Assembly (NCBI GenBank): GCA_910577475.1
Contig: CAJTLJ010000005.1
Location: 62,001 to 126,000, forward strand
Direction: 5' to 3'
DNA: 64,000 bases
From: an uncultured Alistipes sp.
Lineage (GTDB): Bacteria > Bacteroidota > Bacteroidia > Bacteroidales > Rikenellaceae
Position 1 is the stretch's first letter. Each line of letters begins with the position of its first letter. The translations under genes were made by a program, and so were the position numbers. Shown in pieces: positions 28,805 to 39,075 of this stretch. Below the pieces are notes generated by a model that did no database searches, was not told the DNA's origin, and saw only the letters and a list, made by a program, of their open reading frames with translations.

Positions 28805-31351
28805 CTACATCGACCGGGTGGGGGTCGGATCCCAGTCGCTCTGCTCCTCGATCCGGTAGCGGCCGTCGGAGAAGTCGTAGAGGATGGTCGACAGCCCCTG
28901 CTCGCGCCGGTAGGTCGTGCCGTTGAGCGTGGGGTTGTCGCAGCCGTAGTCGAGCCGGGCTCCGCTTTCGGTGTCCACGATAACCAGCGACGGCGTGCGG
29001 CCGGCGTCGAGCTCGGCGCGGATCAGCCATTTGCCGAAGCGAATCCCCTCGGGGGTCGGGTCGATGCTCTCCCGCTCGGCGGCCGACGGCGTGATCTGCA
29101 TCAGAGCCAGTACGCGGCAACCCTTCGAGGGGCCGAATTCGGCGGTCAGATGCCATTGGTTCGGACACTCCTGACCGGGGGCGGCCAGGCTCATGTCGGG
29201 CGGTGTGACGAAGCGGTCGGTCTGGCTCAGCGAGGGGGCCTCGGCCGAGAAGATTCGGGTCGCGGCCGACAGCCCGCTGTTCGGGCGCGAGGTCACACGG
29301 CCGGCTGCGGCGTCGATCGTGAAGCGTACGGGGCTGTGGAGCAGCCACTGCCAGCTGACGGGCTCCTCGGCGGCCAGTTCGTCGTAGATCACCACCTTGT
29401 TGGGTTGCAGCAGCGCGACGTGGCGGCGGAAACAGCTCAGCGGGGTAGGCCCGAAGCCGTTTTCGGGGGTCGCGTCGATCCCTGCCTTTTTCAGGTTCTC
29501 CACCCACATGGCGTCATTGCCGCCCCGATAGGCCTGCGAGGCGTCTCCCAGACAGTAGAGGATATGCGCACCGCTCAGGGCGCGGGTCACCATGCCGTAG
29601 GCCGTGGTGGAGAAGGGCTGCCCGATGCCGTCGACCAGCACGGTGTTGTGGGCGCGCGAGTGGCGGTAGGAGGTGATGTTGTGGGCATCCGAGAAATTCA
29701 GGTAGTACCCCGTGCGGCGGTAGACGGAGTGGCCGCCGTAGAGGATGTTGAAACTGTTCTGGTCGGACTGCGTGTGGCTGCCCGAGCCGAAGGGGCTGGA
29801 GCGGAAACTCAAGGTGAGGTTTTCGTCCGGCGAGGTCATTGCCGAGTGCATCACCACCTCGCCGGCATCCCGGTACCAGAGCAGCCGGGGTGCCGAGGCG
29901 GGCAGCTGCGAGGAGTAGCCGGCGGCACCCCGGACGATGCGGTAGAGACGCATCTGATAGTCGTCGACGAGGGTCGAGGGGCACTGCCCGGCGTACCAGC
30001 CGGCGTAGCTGTCGCCGAGCTCGCGCGCCAGAAAGTCGGCGAAGGCCACGCGGACGCGCGTGGGGGCGGTCGCGTCGTCCGCACCGTCGCCGAAGCCCGC
30101 GCTCATCGAGTGCGGCGGCCAGGTGTAGGCCAGCGCCTGACCGGCGTTGCGGTACCAGGGATGTTGCAGAAAGTCGCAGCCGGTCAAATGGCCGTAGAGC
30201 ATCGGCATGTAGTGGAGCGTCTGGATGTTGGCGTCGAAGTAGTAGGCTCCGTTGCGCCATACGCCGCTGTGGTTGAAGCCCGAGTCCGGAGCGCGGGCGG
30301 TCCAGAGTTCGTAGTAGTACTCCATCATCTTCAGGGCGCGCTCCGAGAGAGCCGGCCGGTCGTAGAGCATATAGGCGCATTGGAACAGCACCCGCATGTT
30401 GTGCTGCCAGAAATGGTTGTCGAAAAGGGTGTTCTCTTGCTTGCCGCAGTGGCGGTCGAAGTAGTGCTCCGCGATGCGCATCATCAGTTCGTCGGCCGCC
30501 GCGCGCTCGGCCTCCGTCAACCGGTCGTAGAGCAGGTCGTAGGGCTCGATGATGCAGATGGCGATGTCGGTCGACCCGAAATTCGAGGCGAACAGCGTGT
30601 TGTCGCCTACCGGGGTGTTCAGCAGCGCCTGCAGATTTTTGAGCAGCTGCCCGGCATAGCGCTCGTCGAGCGTGAGCCGGTAGGCGGCGTAGAGAAAGGT
30701 GCTTTCGCGCTTCATGTCGGAGATCTGCGCGTAGGGATTCGCCGAGTAGTCCTTGCCCAGGCTGTTGTTGGCCCGGCCGACGAGGCTTTTGTACTCCGGG
30801 TGGCTCTGCACGGTTCTGCGGGCCTCTTCCAGTCCGCTCTCCAGATAGGGGTAGAGGCGCGGATGGCCCGCCGGCAGATTCTGCCGCATCGCGGAGAAGG
30901 GCGGGGTGACGAACTCCGTCACGGAGGGCTTCACCTCGAAGGCCACCACATCGCTCCACTCCTTCGCCGTGCCGTCGCCGGCTACCGAACGGAACCGCCA
31001 GTACCAGCGCCCCGCGTCCAGACGGCGGTGCGGATTGAAGAAGCACCAGGCGTTCGCCTCGGAGCGGATCACCTCGCCCTTCTCGAAGGCGTAGTCCTGC
31101 GAGAGCTCGAACTGCATGTTAGCCTCCTTCTTGAGCGCCTGCGGCACGATCAGCGGCGAAGGGTTCAGGTAGAGTTCGGTCTGCAGGCGCGGATAGGGCA
31201 GGTCGCGCTCCTTGGTATGTATGGTTTCGGGGTATTGCTTCTCCAGCGAGAAGGAGTAGTCGATCTGCGGCTGGTCGATGTCGTCCGAGCTGCCGCAGGC
31301 ACCGCATAGGGCGAGCGTCGCTCCGATCAGGATTTTACGTAACGGGTTCAT
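28805..31351 (-). CDS. Heparinase II/III-like polysaccharide lyase (DUF4962 type)
   Basis: An 848-residue lipoprotein; the start was chosen at MNPLRKIL, which gives lipobox CGAC. An N-terminal DUF4962-like beta domain (about 25-130) is followed by an alpha/alpha toroid with NTLFDNHFWQHNMRVL and a Tyr/His-rich stretch (NGAYYFDANIQTLHYMP). A heparinase II/III-type beta-sandwich comes last (SHTQSDQNSFNILYGG, HSRAHNTVLVDG). This layout matches lyases grouped near PL33, some of which cut hyaluronan or chondroitin; the substrate here is inferred. It is transcribed alone from TTTG-N20-TACCTTTG (31376-31407) and is not linked to a SusCD pair. Confidence 0.85.
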   Translation of the reverse strand: MNPLRKILIGATLALCGACGSSDDIDQPQIDYSFSLEKQYPETIHTKERDLPYPRLQTELYLNPSPLIVPQALKKEANMQFELSQDYAFEKGEVIRSEANAWCFFNPHRRLDAGRWYWRFRSVAGDGTAKEWSDVVAFEVKPSVTEFVTPPFSAMRQNLPAGHPRLYPYLESGLEEARRTVQSHPEYKSLVGRANNSLGKDYSANPYAQISDMKRESTFLYAAYRLTLDERYAGQLLKNLQALLNTPVGDNTLFASNFGSTDIAICIIEPYDLLYDRLTEAERAAADELMMRIAEHYFDRHCGKQENTLFDNHFWQHNMRVLFQCAYMLYDRPALSERALKMMEYYYELWTARAPDSGFNHSGVWRNGAYYFDANIQTLHYMPMLYGHLTGCDFLQHPWYRNAGQALAYTWPPHSMSAGFGDGADDATAPTRVRVAFADFLARELGDSYAGWYAGQCPSTLVDDYQMRLYRIVRGAAGYSSQLPASAPRLLWYRDAGEVVMHSAMTSPDENLTLSFRSSPFGSGSHTQSDQNSFNILYGGHSVYRRTGYYLNFSDAHNITSYRHSRAHNTVLVDGIGQPFSTTAYGMVTRALSGAHILYCLGDASQAYRGGNDAMWVENLKKAGIDATPENGFGPTPLSCFRRHVALLQPNKVVIYDELAAEEPVSWQWLLHSPVRFTIDAAAGRVTSRPNSGLSAATRIFSAEAPSLSQTDRFVTPPDMSLAAPGQECPNQWHLTAEFGPSKGCRVLALMQITPSAAERESIDPTPEGIRFGKWLIRAELDAGRTPSLVIVDTESGARLDYGCDNPTLNGTTYRREQGLSTILYDFSDGRYRIEEQSDWDPTPTRSM

Positions 31352-31375
31352 GAATTCGGGTCTATCGGTTTTCGA

Positions 31376-31407
31376 CAAAGGTAACCAAAAGCGGAGGAAA
31401 AATCAAA
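31376..31407 (-). promoter_or_regulatory. Promoter of the heparinase-like lyase gene
   Basis: On the minus strand, TTTG (31407-31404) and TACCTTTG (31383-31376) are separated by 20 nt, a full match to the Bacteroidetes promoter model. Confidence 0.75.
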
Positions 31408-31421
31408 TACCGGATGAAAAT

Positions 31422-31463
31422 ACACCGCCCTTGCATGAATGTCGGTTCATGCAAAGGCGGTGT
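31422..31463 (-). terminator. infC terminator
   Basis: A long hairpin (ACACCGCC-TTGCATGAA with its complement, 17 bp and one mismatch, 6-nt loop) lies 21 nt after infC. It closes the thrS-infC unit before the lyase promoter. Confidence 0.8.
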
Positions 31464-31484
31464 GTGAAACCCTTCGGGCAACTC

Positions 31485-32102
31485 TTACTTCTTGCTCTTC
31501 GGGGCCAGAATCATGTTCATCTTCTTGCCGTCGAGCTTGGGCATCATCTCCACTTTGGCGATCTCCTCCAGGTCGGTGGCGAAGCGCAACAGCAGAATCT
31601 CGCCCTGCTCCTTGAAGACGATCGAGCGGCCGCGGAAGAAGACGTAAGCCTTCACCTTGGCTCCCTCCTTGAGGAAGTTCTCGGCGTGCTTGAGCTTGAA
31701 GTTATAGTCGTGGTCGTCGGTCTGCGGTCCGAAACGAATCTCCTTGACGACTACCTTCGCCTGGTTCGCCTTCAGCTCCTTGGCCTTTCGCTTCTGCTGG
31801 TAGAGATACTTCTGGTAGTCGGCGATGCGGCACACGGGCGGCACGGCCTTGGGCGAGATCTCGATCAGGTCGAGTTCCATCTCATCGGCCAGACGCAGGG
31901 CGTCACGGATCGACATCACGGAGGGCTGCTCGATGTTGTCGCCCACTACGCGCACTTCGGGAGCGGTGATCTCCGAATTGATGCGGTTGGGATTCTCCTT
32001 CTCCGGTCTGCGCGGGCCGCGGGGACCCATTCCCGGTTTCGGCTGATTGTTGTTGTTCCCCGAGAAATGCGGTCTCGGCGGGAACGGCTTTGGTGCTGCG
32101 AT
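31485..32102 (-). CDS. infC: Translation initiation factor IF-3
   Basis: Binds the 30S subunit and proofreads start-codon selection. IF-3 N- and C-domains are obvious (VGDNIEQPSVMSIRDAL; VKEIRFGPQTDDHDYNFKLKHA; FKEQGEILLLRF). The only in-frame ATG (32030) would start within a Gly/Pro/Arg-rich segment, but the frame stays open upstream to a TAA near 32116. It contains ATC GCA GCA at 32102, 23 nt after thrS. Rare AUU/AUC starts are characteristic of infC and allow autoregulation, so I chose ATC, giving about 205 residues; the ATG start would give 181. Confidence 0.8.
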   Translation of the reverse strand: MAAPKPFPPRPHFSGNNNNQPKPGMGPRGPRRPEKENPNRINSEITAPEVRVVGDNIEQPSVMSIRDALRLADEMELDLIEISPKAVPPVCRIADYQKYLYQQKRKAKELKANQAKVVVKEIRFGPQTDDHDYNFKLKHAENFLKEGAKVKAYVFFRGRSIVFKEQGEILLLRFATDLEEIAKVEMMPKLDGKKMNMILAPKSKK

Positions 32103-32125
32103 AGTTGTAAATTGTTAAAGGTTAA

Positions 32126-34081
<1,956 letters not shown>

Positions 34082-34169
34082 GTTTTTCGTTCCTTATGTT
34101 ATTGTTTTCGAAACCCTTTCCACGCTTCCACAATTACGAGACGGAATACGCCGCCGGGTCTCTTTTCGG

Positions 34170-35264
34170 TTACTCCTTTTCGGTCTGGGGCAGGTCTTTC
34201 GCCGATACGTCCCTGCCTCCCCGCTCGCGCTCGACGTGTTGCAGCGGATCGGCGGTCCACTCCTTCCATGCGCGGCGGCGGTTCACGATGTCGATCGCCG
34301 TGTAGATGGCGTTGCGCATCGACTGCGGATCGGCCTTGTCCCGGCCGGCGATGTCGTAGGCCACGCCGTGGTCGGGCGAGGTGCGCACCCGCGGGAGGCA
34401 GGCCGTGAAGTTCACGCCGTCAGGCGCGAGGGTCTTGAACGGAGCCAGCCCCTGGTCGTGATACATGGCGAGCACCGCATCGTAGCGGGCGTAGTTGCCG
34501 CTCGCGAAGAGCCCGTCGGCCGGGAAGGGTCCGTAGGCCAGCACCCCCTGCTCCCAGGCCTTGCGGATGGCGGGGGCGATGATCTCCTGCTCCTCGCGGC
34601 CCAGCAGACCGCCGTCGCCGGCGTGGGGGTTGAGCGCCAGTACGGCGATGCGGGGTTCGACGATGCCGAAATCCTGCTTCAGCAGCTCGCGCAGCTGGTG
34701 CAGGCGCTTTCCGATCTTCTCCTCCGTGACGGCGGCGCTGATCTCGGCCACCGGGAGGTGGATCGTCACCAGCCCCACGCGCAGCCGCTCGCTGCACATC
34801 ATCATCAGGGGCTCGCCCTCCAGCTCGGCGGCCAGAAACTCCGTGTGCCCCGTGTAGGGGAACTCCTCGCCGTGAACGGTCTCCTTGTTGACGGGGGCGG
34901 TTACCAGCGCGTCGATGCGGCCGGCCTTGAGCTCCTCGACCGCCTTTTTCAGCGCGTCGACCGCCGCCTGTCCGGCTGCCGGGGTCGCCTTGCCCGGCTC
35001 GATGGCGAGCTCTTCCCCGCCTGCCGGCACGAGGTTCACCTTGCCGCGTCTGGCCTCGGCGGCCGACTGGACGGTGTGGAACGGAACGTTCTCCGTCTCG
35101 GCGAGGGTGTTGCGGTAAAATCCGGCCGCTTGGGGCGAGCCGTAGATGATCGGCGTGCAGAGTTCGGCCATGCGCGGATCGGCGAAGGTTTTCAGAATAA
35201 CCTCCCATCCGATGCCGTTGGTATCGCCCTGCGTGATGCCTATTTTCAGTTTTTGTTCGGACAT
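34170..35264 (-). CDS. pdxA: 4-hydroxythreonine-4-phosphate dehydrogenase
   Basis: A 364-residue NAD-dependent enzyme of pyridoxal 5'-phosphate synthesis. Motifs include GITQGDTNGIGWEV at the start, NKETVH around residue 135, TGHTEFLA (metal-binding His), LNPHAGDGG and YHDQGLAPFK. The DHGVAYDIAGRDKADPQS end is typical. The promoter has TATCTTTG at 35316-35323. The gene precedes thrS by 88 nt on the same strand and may be partly co-transcribed. Confidence 0.96.
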   Translation of the reverse strand: MSEQKLKIGITQGDTNGIGWEVILKTFADPRMAELCTPIIYGSPQAAGFYRNTLAETENVPFHTVQSAAEARRGKVNLVPAGGEELAIEPGKATPAAGQAAVDALKKAVEELKAGRIDALVTAPVNKETVHGEEFPYTGHTEFLAAELEGEPLMMMCSERLRVGLVTIHLPVAEISAAVTEEKIGKRLHQLRELLKQDFGIVEPRIAVLALNPHAGDGGLLGREEQEIIAPAIRKAWEQGVLAYGPFPADGLFASGNYARYDAVLAMYHDQGLAPFKTLAPDGVNFTACLPRVRTSPDHGVAYDIAGRDKADPQSMRNAIYTAIDIVNRRRAWKEWTADPLQHVERERGGRDVSAKDLPQTEKE

Positions 35265-35315
35265 ATCTCTGTTTCGGGGCGGAATCGCTCCGCCATGACT
35301 TTCATTTTCAAACTA

Positions 35316-35323
35316 CAAAGATA
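35316..35323 (-). promoter_or_regulatory. pdxA promoter -7 element
   Basis: TATCTTTG on the minus strand, 52 nt before the pdxA start, in an AT-rich spacer. Confidence 0.65.
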
Positions 35324-35433
35324 GATAAAAAACACGAAACGAATCCTTTTCGCCGCGAAAAGTTTGCCGTGCCCCGATTTTTTGTTTTCGGAATCCGCGG
35401 GTGCGGCCCTGCCGGACCGCTGCTTGCCGCTCC

Positions 35434-36177
35434 CTACCGGTTCCGTCTGCGGAACTCCGCGCAGGCGATGCCGGTAGCCATCGCCACGTTCAGCGACTCG
35501 GTGGCGCGCCGGTCGGCGGGGTAGGGGGGGATGAAGAGCTTGCGGTTCACATGGCGGGCGCAGGCTTCGCTCACGCCCCGCCCTTCGTTGCCCATCAGGA
35601 GAATGCCTGTCGGGGTGAGCGGAGTGTCGTAGAGGTTCTCTCCCTCCAGAAAGGTGCCGTAGACCGGAATACCGGAGCTCCGGGCGTCGGACAGAAAGCG
35701 CTCCAGATCGACGTAGTGGACCCTGACGCGCAGAATGGCTCCCATCGTGGCCTGAACCACTTTCGGATTGAAGCAGTCGGCCGAGTCGGTCGAGCACACC
35801 ACGTCGCGGATGCCGAACCAGTCGGCCAGCCGGATGATGGTTCCCAGATTGCCCGGGTTCTGCACTTCGTCCAGCGCCAGGGTCAGCCGGTCGCCGAGTT
35901 CGTCCGCCGAGAGCCGGTGGCGGGGTGTCTCGACCAGTGCCAGCGCCCGGTTGGGGGTTTTCAGCAGCGAAAGGCGCTCCATCTCCTTCTCGCTGACCGT
36001 TGTCGTTTCGGGACCGGGCAGAATGCCGTCGAGGGCGTAGATCTTCCGGACGCGCAGGTGCGAGGCACGCAGTTCGCCGACGAGCTTTTCGCCTTCGGCT
36101 GCGAAGAGCCCTTCGCGGTCGCGGTTCCGTTTGTCCGCCAGCGAGCGGACGAGTTGTATTTCGGCTTTGGTAATCAT
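35434..36177 (-). CDS. SpoU/TrmH-family RNA 2'-O-methyltransferase
   Basis: A 247-residue SPOUT methyltransferase with an N-terminal substrate-binding domain (about 1-95; FAAEGEKLVGEL) and the SpoU motifs DEVQNPGNLGTIIRLADWFG, LLMGNEGRGVS and IPPYPADRRATESLNVAMATG. The N-terminal domain suggests an rRNA target, RlmB-like, but the exact nucleotide is not known. Its ATG overlaps the rnz stop (ATGA), so it is translated with rnz as the end of the murA-trxB operon. Confidence 0.9.
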   Translation of the reverse strand: MITKAEIQLVRSLADKRNRDREGLFAAEGEKLVGELRASHLRVRKIYALDGILPGPETTTVSEKEMERLSLLKTPNRALALVETPRHRLSADELGDRLTLALDEVQNPGNLGTIIRLADWFGIRDVVCSTDSADCFNPKVVQATMGAILRVRVHYVDLERFLSDARSSGIPVYGTFLEGENLYDTPLTPTGILLMGNEGRGVSEACARHVNRKLFIPPYPADRRATESLNVAMATGIACAEFRRRNR

Positions 36178-37106
36178 GGTCTGTAACGTTGTTCGGGTAT
36201 GTCGAATGTGCGCCCCTCCTCGGCCAGGTCGGTGGCCGGGAAGAGGGCGCGGGTCTCTTGCAGAAGCGGCTCCAGATCCTTGTAGCGCGACGAGTAGTGG
36301 CCGATCAGCAGCCTGCGGGCTCCGGCCAGCCGCGCGGCCTTGGCGGCGTCGGCCGTGGTGGAGTGCCCCCGTTCGCGGGCGGCCCGTTGCTGGTCGGCGG
36401 CGTAGGTCGCCTCGTGATAGAGCAGGTCGACCCCCTCGACCAGCCGCGCAGCCTTGGCCGAGTAGTTCGTGTCGGAGAGGTAGGCGTAGCTGCGGGCCGG
36501 GTAGGGACGGTAGGTCAGCTCCTCGTTGGGGAGAATCGTCCCGTCCTCCAGTTCGACCGCCTCGCCCCGCTTGGCGGCGGTGATTCGGGCGATCGAGAGG
36601 CCGTACTTCTCGATCTTGGATTTGTCCACGTTCAGCGGCGGCTCCTTCTCGCGAAAGAGGAATCCGGCCGTCGGCACCCGGTGGCGCAGCGGCACGGACC
36701 ATACCTCCAGCGTGCGGTTCTCGTAGAGCAGGGCGTGGGCCGTGGTGTCCACCTCCGTCCACTCGACCGCATACCCCGGATCGGGATCGAAGTAGCGGAG
36801 GTGATGCTCCAGCAGCGCGCCGAACGGGGCCGGGGCGAAGACCTTGAGCGGGGTCCTTCGCCCGTAGAGCGCCAGCGTGGAGAGTAGCGGAAAGAGTCCG
36901 TAAATGTGGTCTCCGTGCAGGTGCGAGATGAATACGGCCTTCAGTTTGAGCGGGTTGATGCCGTAGCGGAACAGCTGCTGCTGGGTGCCCTCGCCCGCAT
37001 CGACCAGAAAGTACTGTTCGTTGAGGTTCACCGCCTGCCCCGATGGGTGACGGCCGGCCGTGGGTTTGGCCGAGGCGCTGCCCAGTATGGTTACCGCGAA
37101 GCTCAC
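36174..37106 (-). CDS. rnz: Ribonuclease Z
   Basis: A 310-residue metallo-beta-lactamase-fold endonuclease that trims tRNA 3' ends; this fits three of the four tRNAs here lacking an encoded CCA. The Zn motif is HLHGDH (His62-His67), with later HEATY, ERGHSTTADAA and IGHYSSRY ligands. It starts at a GTG in the sequence GTGA, overlapping the trxB stop by 4 nt; a longer open frame upstream is only the trxB region read in another frame. Its own stop overlaps the next gene's start (ATGA). Confidence 0.94.
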   Translation of the reverse strand: MSFAVTILGSASAKPTAGRHPSGQAVNLNEQYFLVDAGEGTQQQLFRYGINPLKLKAVFISHLHGDHIYGLFPLLSTLALYGRRTPLKVFAPAPFGALLEHHLRYFDPDPGYAVEWTEVDTTAHALLYENRTLEVWSVPLRHRVPTAGFLFREKEPPLNVDKSKIEKYGLSIARITAAKRGEAVELEDGTILPNEELTYRPYPARSYAYLSDTNYSAKAARLVEGVDLLYHEATYAADQQRAARERGHSTTADAAKAARLAGARRLLIGHYSSRYKDLEPLLQETRALFPATDLAEEGRTFDIPEQRYRP

Positions 37107-38029
37107 CGGCCCAGCAGGAAGCGTTCGCAGTCGATGGCGGCCATGCAGCCCGATCCGGCGGCCGTGATGGCCTGACGATAGCGGGGATCCTTCACGTCGC
37201 CGGCGGCGAATACCCCCTCGACCGAGGTCTCCGAGGTGCCGGGCTTCACGCGGATGTAGCCCTCGTCGTCCAGCTCCAACTGACCCTGGAACAGCTCCGT
37301 GTTGGGATGGTGGCCGATAGCCAGGAAGAAGCCGTCGACGGCGATCTCCCGCTCGGCGCCCGTGGTGCTGTGGCGCAGCCGTACGCCCGTTACGCCCTCG
37401 TCGTCGCCCAGCACCTCGGCCGTGTTCTGCTCGAAAAGCACCTCGATGTTCGGAGTGTCGAACACGCGTTGCTGCATCGCCTTCGAGGCGCGCAGGAAGG
37501 GTTTGCGGACGATCATGTAGACCTGGCGGCAGAGGCCGGCCAGGTAGGTCGCCTCCTCGCAGGCCGTGTCGCCGCCTCCTACCACGGCCACCGTCTTCTT
37601 GCGGTAGAAGAAGCCGTCGCAGGTGGCGCAGGCGCTCACGCCCATGCCGCGGAACTTCGTTTCGGAGGGGAGGCCGAGGTATTTGGCCGAGGCGCCGGTC
37701 GCCACGATGAGCGTCTGGGCCTCGATCTCTGCGGTGCCGTCCACGATCACGTGGAAGGGGCGCGACGAGAGATCGACCTTCGTGATGCGTCCCGTGCGGA
37801 CGTCGGCGCCGAAGCGCTGGGCCTGCCGCTTGAGGTCGGCCATCATGGTCGTGCCGTCGATCCCCTCGGGGTAGCCGGGGAAGTTCTCGATTTCGGTGGT
37901 GGTCGTCAGCTGTCCGCCCGGCTCCATGCCTTCGTAGAGGACGGGGCCGAGGTTGGCGCGCGAGGTGTAGATGGCGGCCGTGTATCCTGCGGGGCCGCTG
38001 CCGATGATGAGTGTCTTTACCTGTTCCAT
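37103..38029 (-). CDS. trxB: Thioredoxin reductase
   Basis: A 308-residue NADPH-dependent flavoenzyme that reduces thioredoxin. The FAD-binding GSGPAGYTAA motif is at about 10-19, the redox-active CATC at Cys134-Cys137, the NADPH-binding GGGDTACEEA near 150, and the closing GDVKDPRYRQAITAAGSGCMAA. It lies 40 nt after the pseudokinase gene and overlaps rnz by 4 nt. Confidence 0.97.
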   Translation of the reverse strand: MEQVKTLIIGSGPAGYTAAIYTSRANLGPVLYEGMEPGGQLTTTTEIENFPGYPEGIDGTTMMADLKRQAQRFGADVRTGRITKVDLSSRPFHVIVDGTAEIEAQTLIVATGASAKYLGLPSETKFRGMGVSACATCDGFFYRKKTVAVVGGGDTACEEATYLAGLCRQVYMIVRKPFLRASKAMQQRVFDTPNIEVLFEQNTAEVLGDDEGVTGVRLRHSTTGAEREIAVDGFFLAIGHHPNTELFQGQLELDDEGYIRVKPGTSETSVEGVFAAGDVKDPRYRQAITAAGSGCMAAIDCERFLLGR

Positions 38030-38069
38030 GTCGTAAATTATTTTCGTTTCTTAGTTCGTTCTTCAAATT

Positions 38070-39065
38070 TCACGCCTCTTCCGGCACGGCCGTGAACTGG
38101 CTTTTCACGAACGCAGTCAGGGGCTTGCCCGTATAGCTGAGCGTGCACCACTGGTCCTGGAGCCGGCCGTAGAAGAGACTTTTGTTCCGATTGTATATGA
38201 TTTCGTCGTAGAAAGGGGCAATGACGAATTCGCCGGTTTTGTCGATGACGCCGAACTTCTCTCTCGTACGGACGACCGCACGCCCTTCGTAAAAGGGCTC
38301 CACAGCCTGAAAGCTGCGTTTGATGAGTTTTTTCCTGCGGACGTCGACGAACCGGTACACTCCCTTCGTCAGAATCGGACGCATCCCCTCCGAGCAGGGA
38401 CCCGCCCATTCGCCCGGGTAGTCGACCGTCTCCTCCGAGTTCGTTTCGGGGATGCGGTGCTGCGGGTCGCCCTTCTGGTCGGCCAGCCGGTGGAGCGCCG
38501 CGAAGGAGCGTTCGTCCTCGGGCGAGGGGCCGTCGAACCGGGCCCGGTAACAGCGCGTGACGATCAGCCGGTCGTTCGGGGTCAGCAGCAGGTTTTCGGG
38601 CTTGAGGTTGCCGTGCGAGAAGCCGATCCGGGCGAACTCCTGCTGCAGAGCCGTCAGCTCCCGATGCCGCGCCGCGGCCGAATATCCCCGGTCCAGTGCC
38701 TCGTCCAGCGGACGCCCCTCGGGTACCTGCTCCACGAAGAGATGCTCCGTGCGGAGCTCTCCGCGCTCGTCGAGCCACGCCATCGCCTCCTCCGCGAGCC
38801 GGAACCCGCTGATCCTCGGCGAGCCGATGTCGTTCAGCCGCCCCGCGTTGCGGACGGTTTCGCGGCTGATCTCCCGGCGGATCGGTGCGGCGACCCGGAA
38901 AAGGGTACCCCGGCAGACGACGTCGGCTTCGAAAAAGTCGGTCAGGCGGCGTATGCGCGGGCTGCCGTCTTCGAACCGGCATGCGGGGTGAGGATCGTTC
39001 AGCACCTTCCGGAGGGGTTCGGAGGGGGATTCCAGCGCTTCGATGAAGAGTTGTGCGGTAACCAT
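38070..39065 (-). CDS. Pseudokinase with C-terminal WG repeats
   Basis: A 331-residue paralogue of the kinase-WG protein at 26940. The kinase-like core keeps FSHGNLKPENLLLTPNDRL, but the catalytic Asp is Asn153. The DFD metal motif of the paralogue corresponds here to Cys-Tyr-Arg (in TRCYRARFD), and no beta3 lysine is visible. Both essential aspartates are thus lost and phosphotransfer is unlikely. The C-terminus (about 230-331) has WG/KWG-type repeats (KFGVIDKTGEFVIAPFYDEI). It lies 10 nt after a VWA gene within the murA-trxB operon. VWA plus kinase-like genes recall the TerY-P (VWA / PP2C / kinase) modules, but no phosphatase is seen. A scaffold or sensor role is inference. Confidence 0.8.
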   Translation of the reverse strand: MVTAQLFIEALESPSEPLRKVLNDPHPACRFEDGSPRIRRLTDFFEADVVCRGTLFRVAAPIRREISRETVRNAGRLNDIGSPRISGFRLAEEAMAWLDERGELRTEHLFVEQVPEGRPLDEALDRGYSAAARHRELTALQQEFARIGFSHGNLKPENLLLTPNDRLIVTRCYRARFDGPSPEDERSFAALHRLADQKGDPQHRIPETNSEETVDYPGEWAGPCSEGMRPILTKGVYRFVDVRRKKLIKRSFQAVEPFYEGRAVVRTREKFGVIDKTGEFVIAPFYDEIIYNRNKSLFYGRLQDQWCTLSYTGKPLTAFVKSQFTAVPEEA

Positions 39066-39075
39066 AGCGCAGCTT

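Noticed and set aside
36174..38066. 630-codon fusion frame spanning rnz and trxB
   Set aside because: The upstream half is trxB in another frame; rnz starts at the GTG overlapping the trxB stop.
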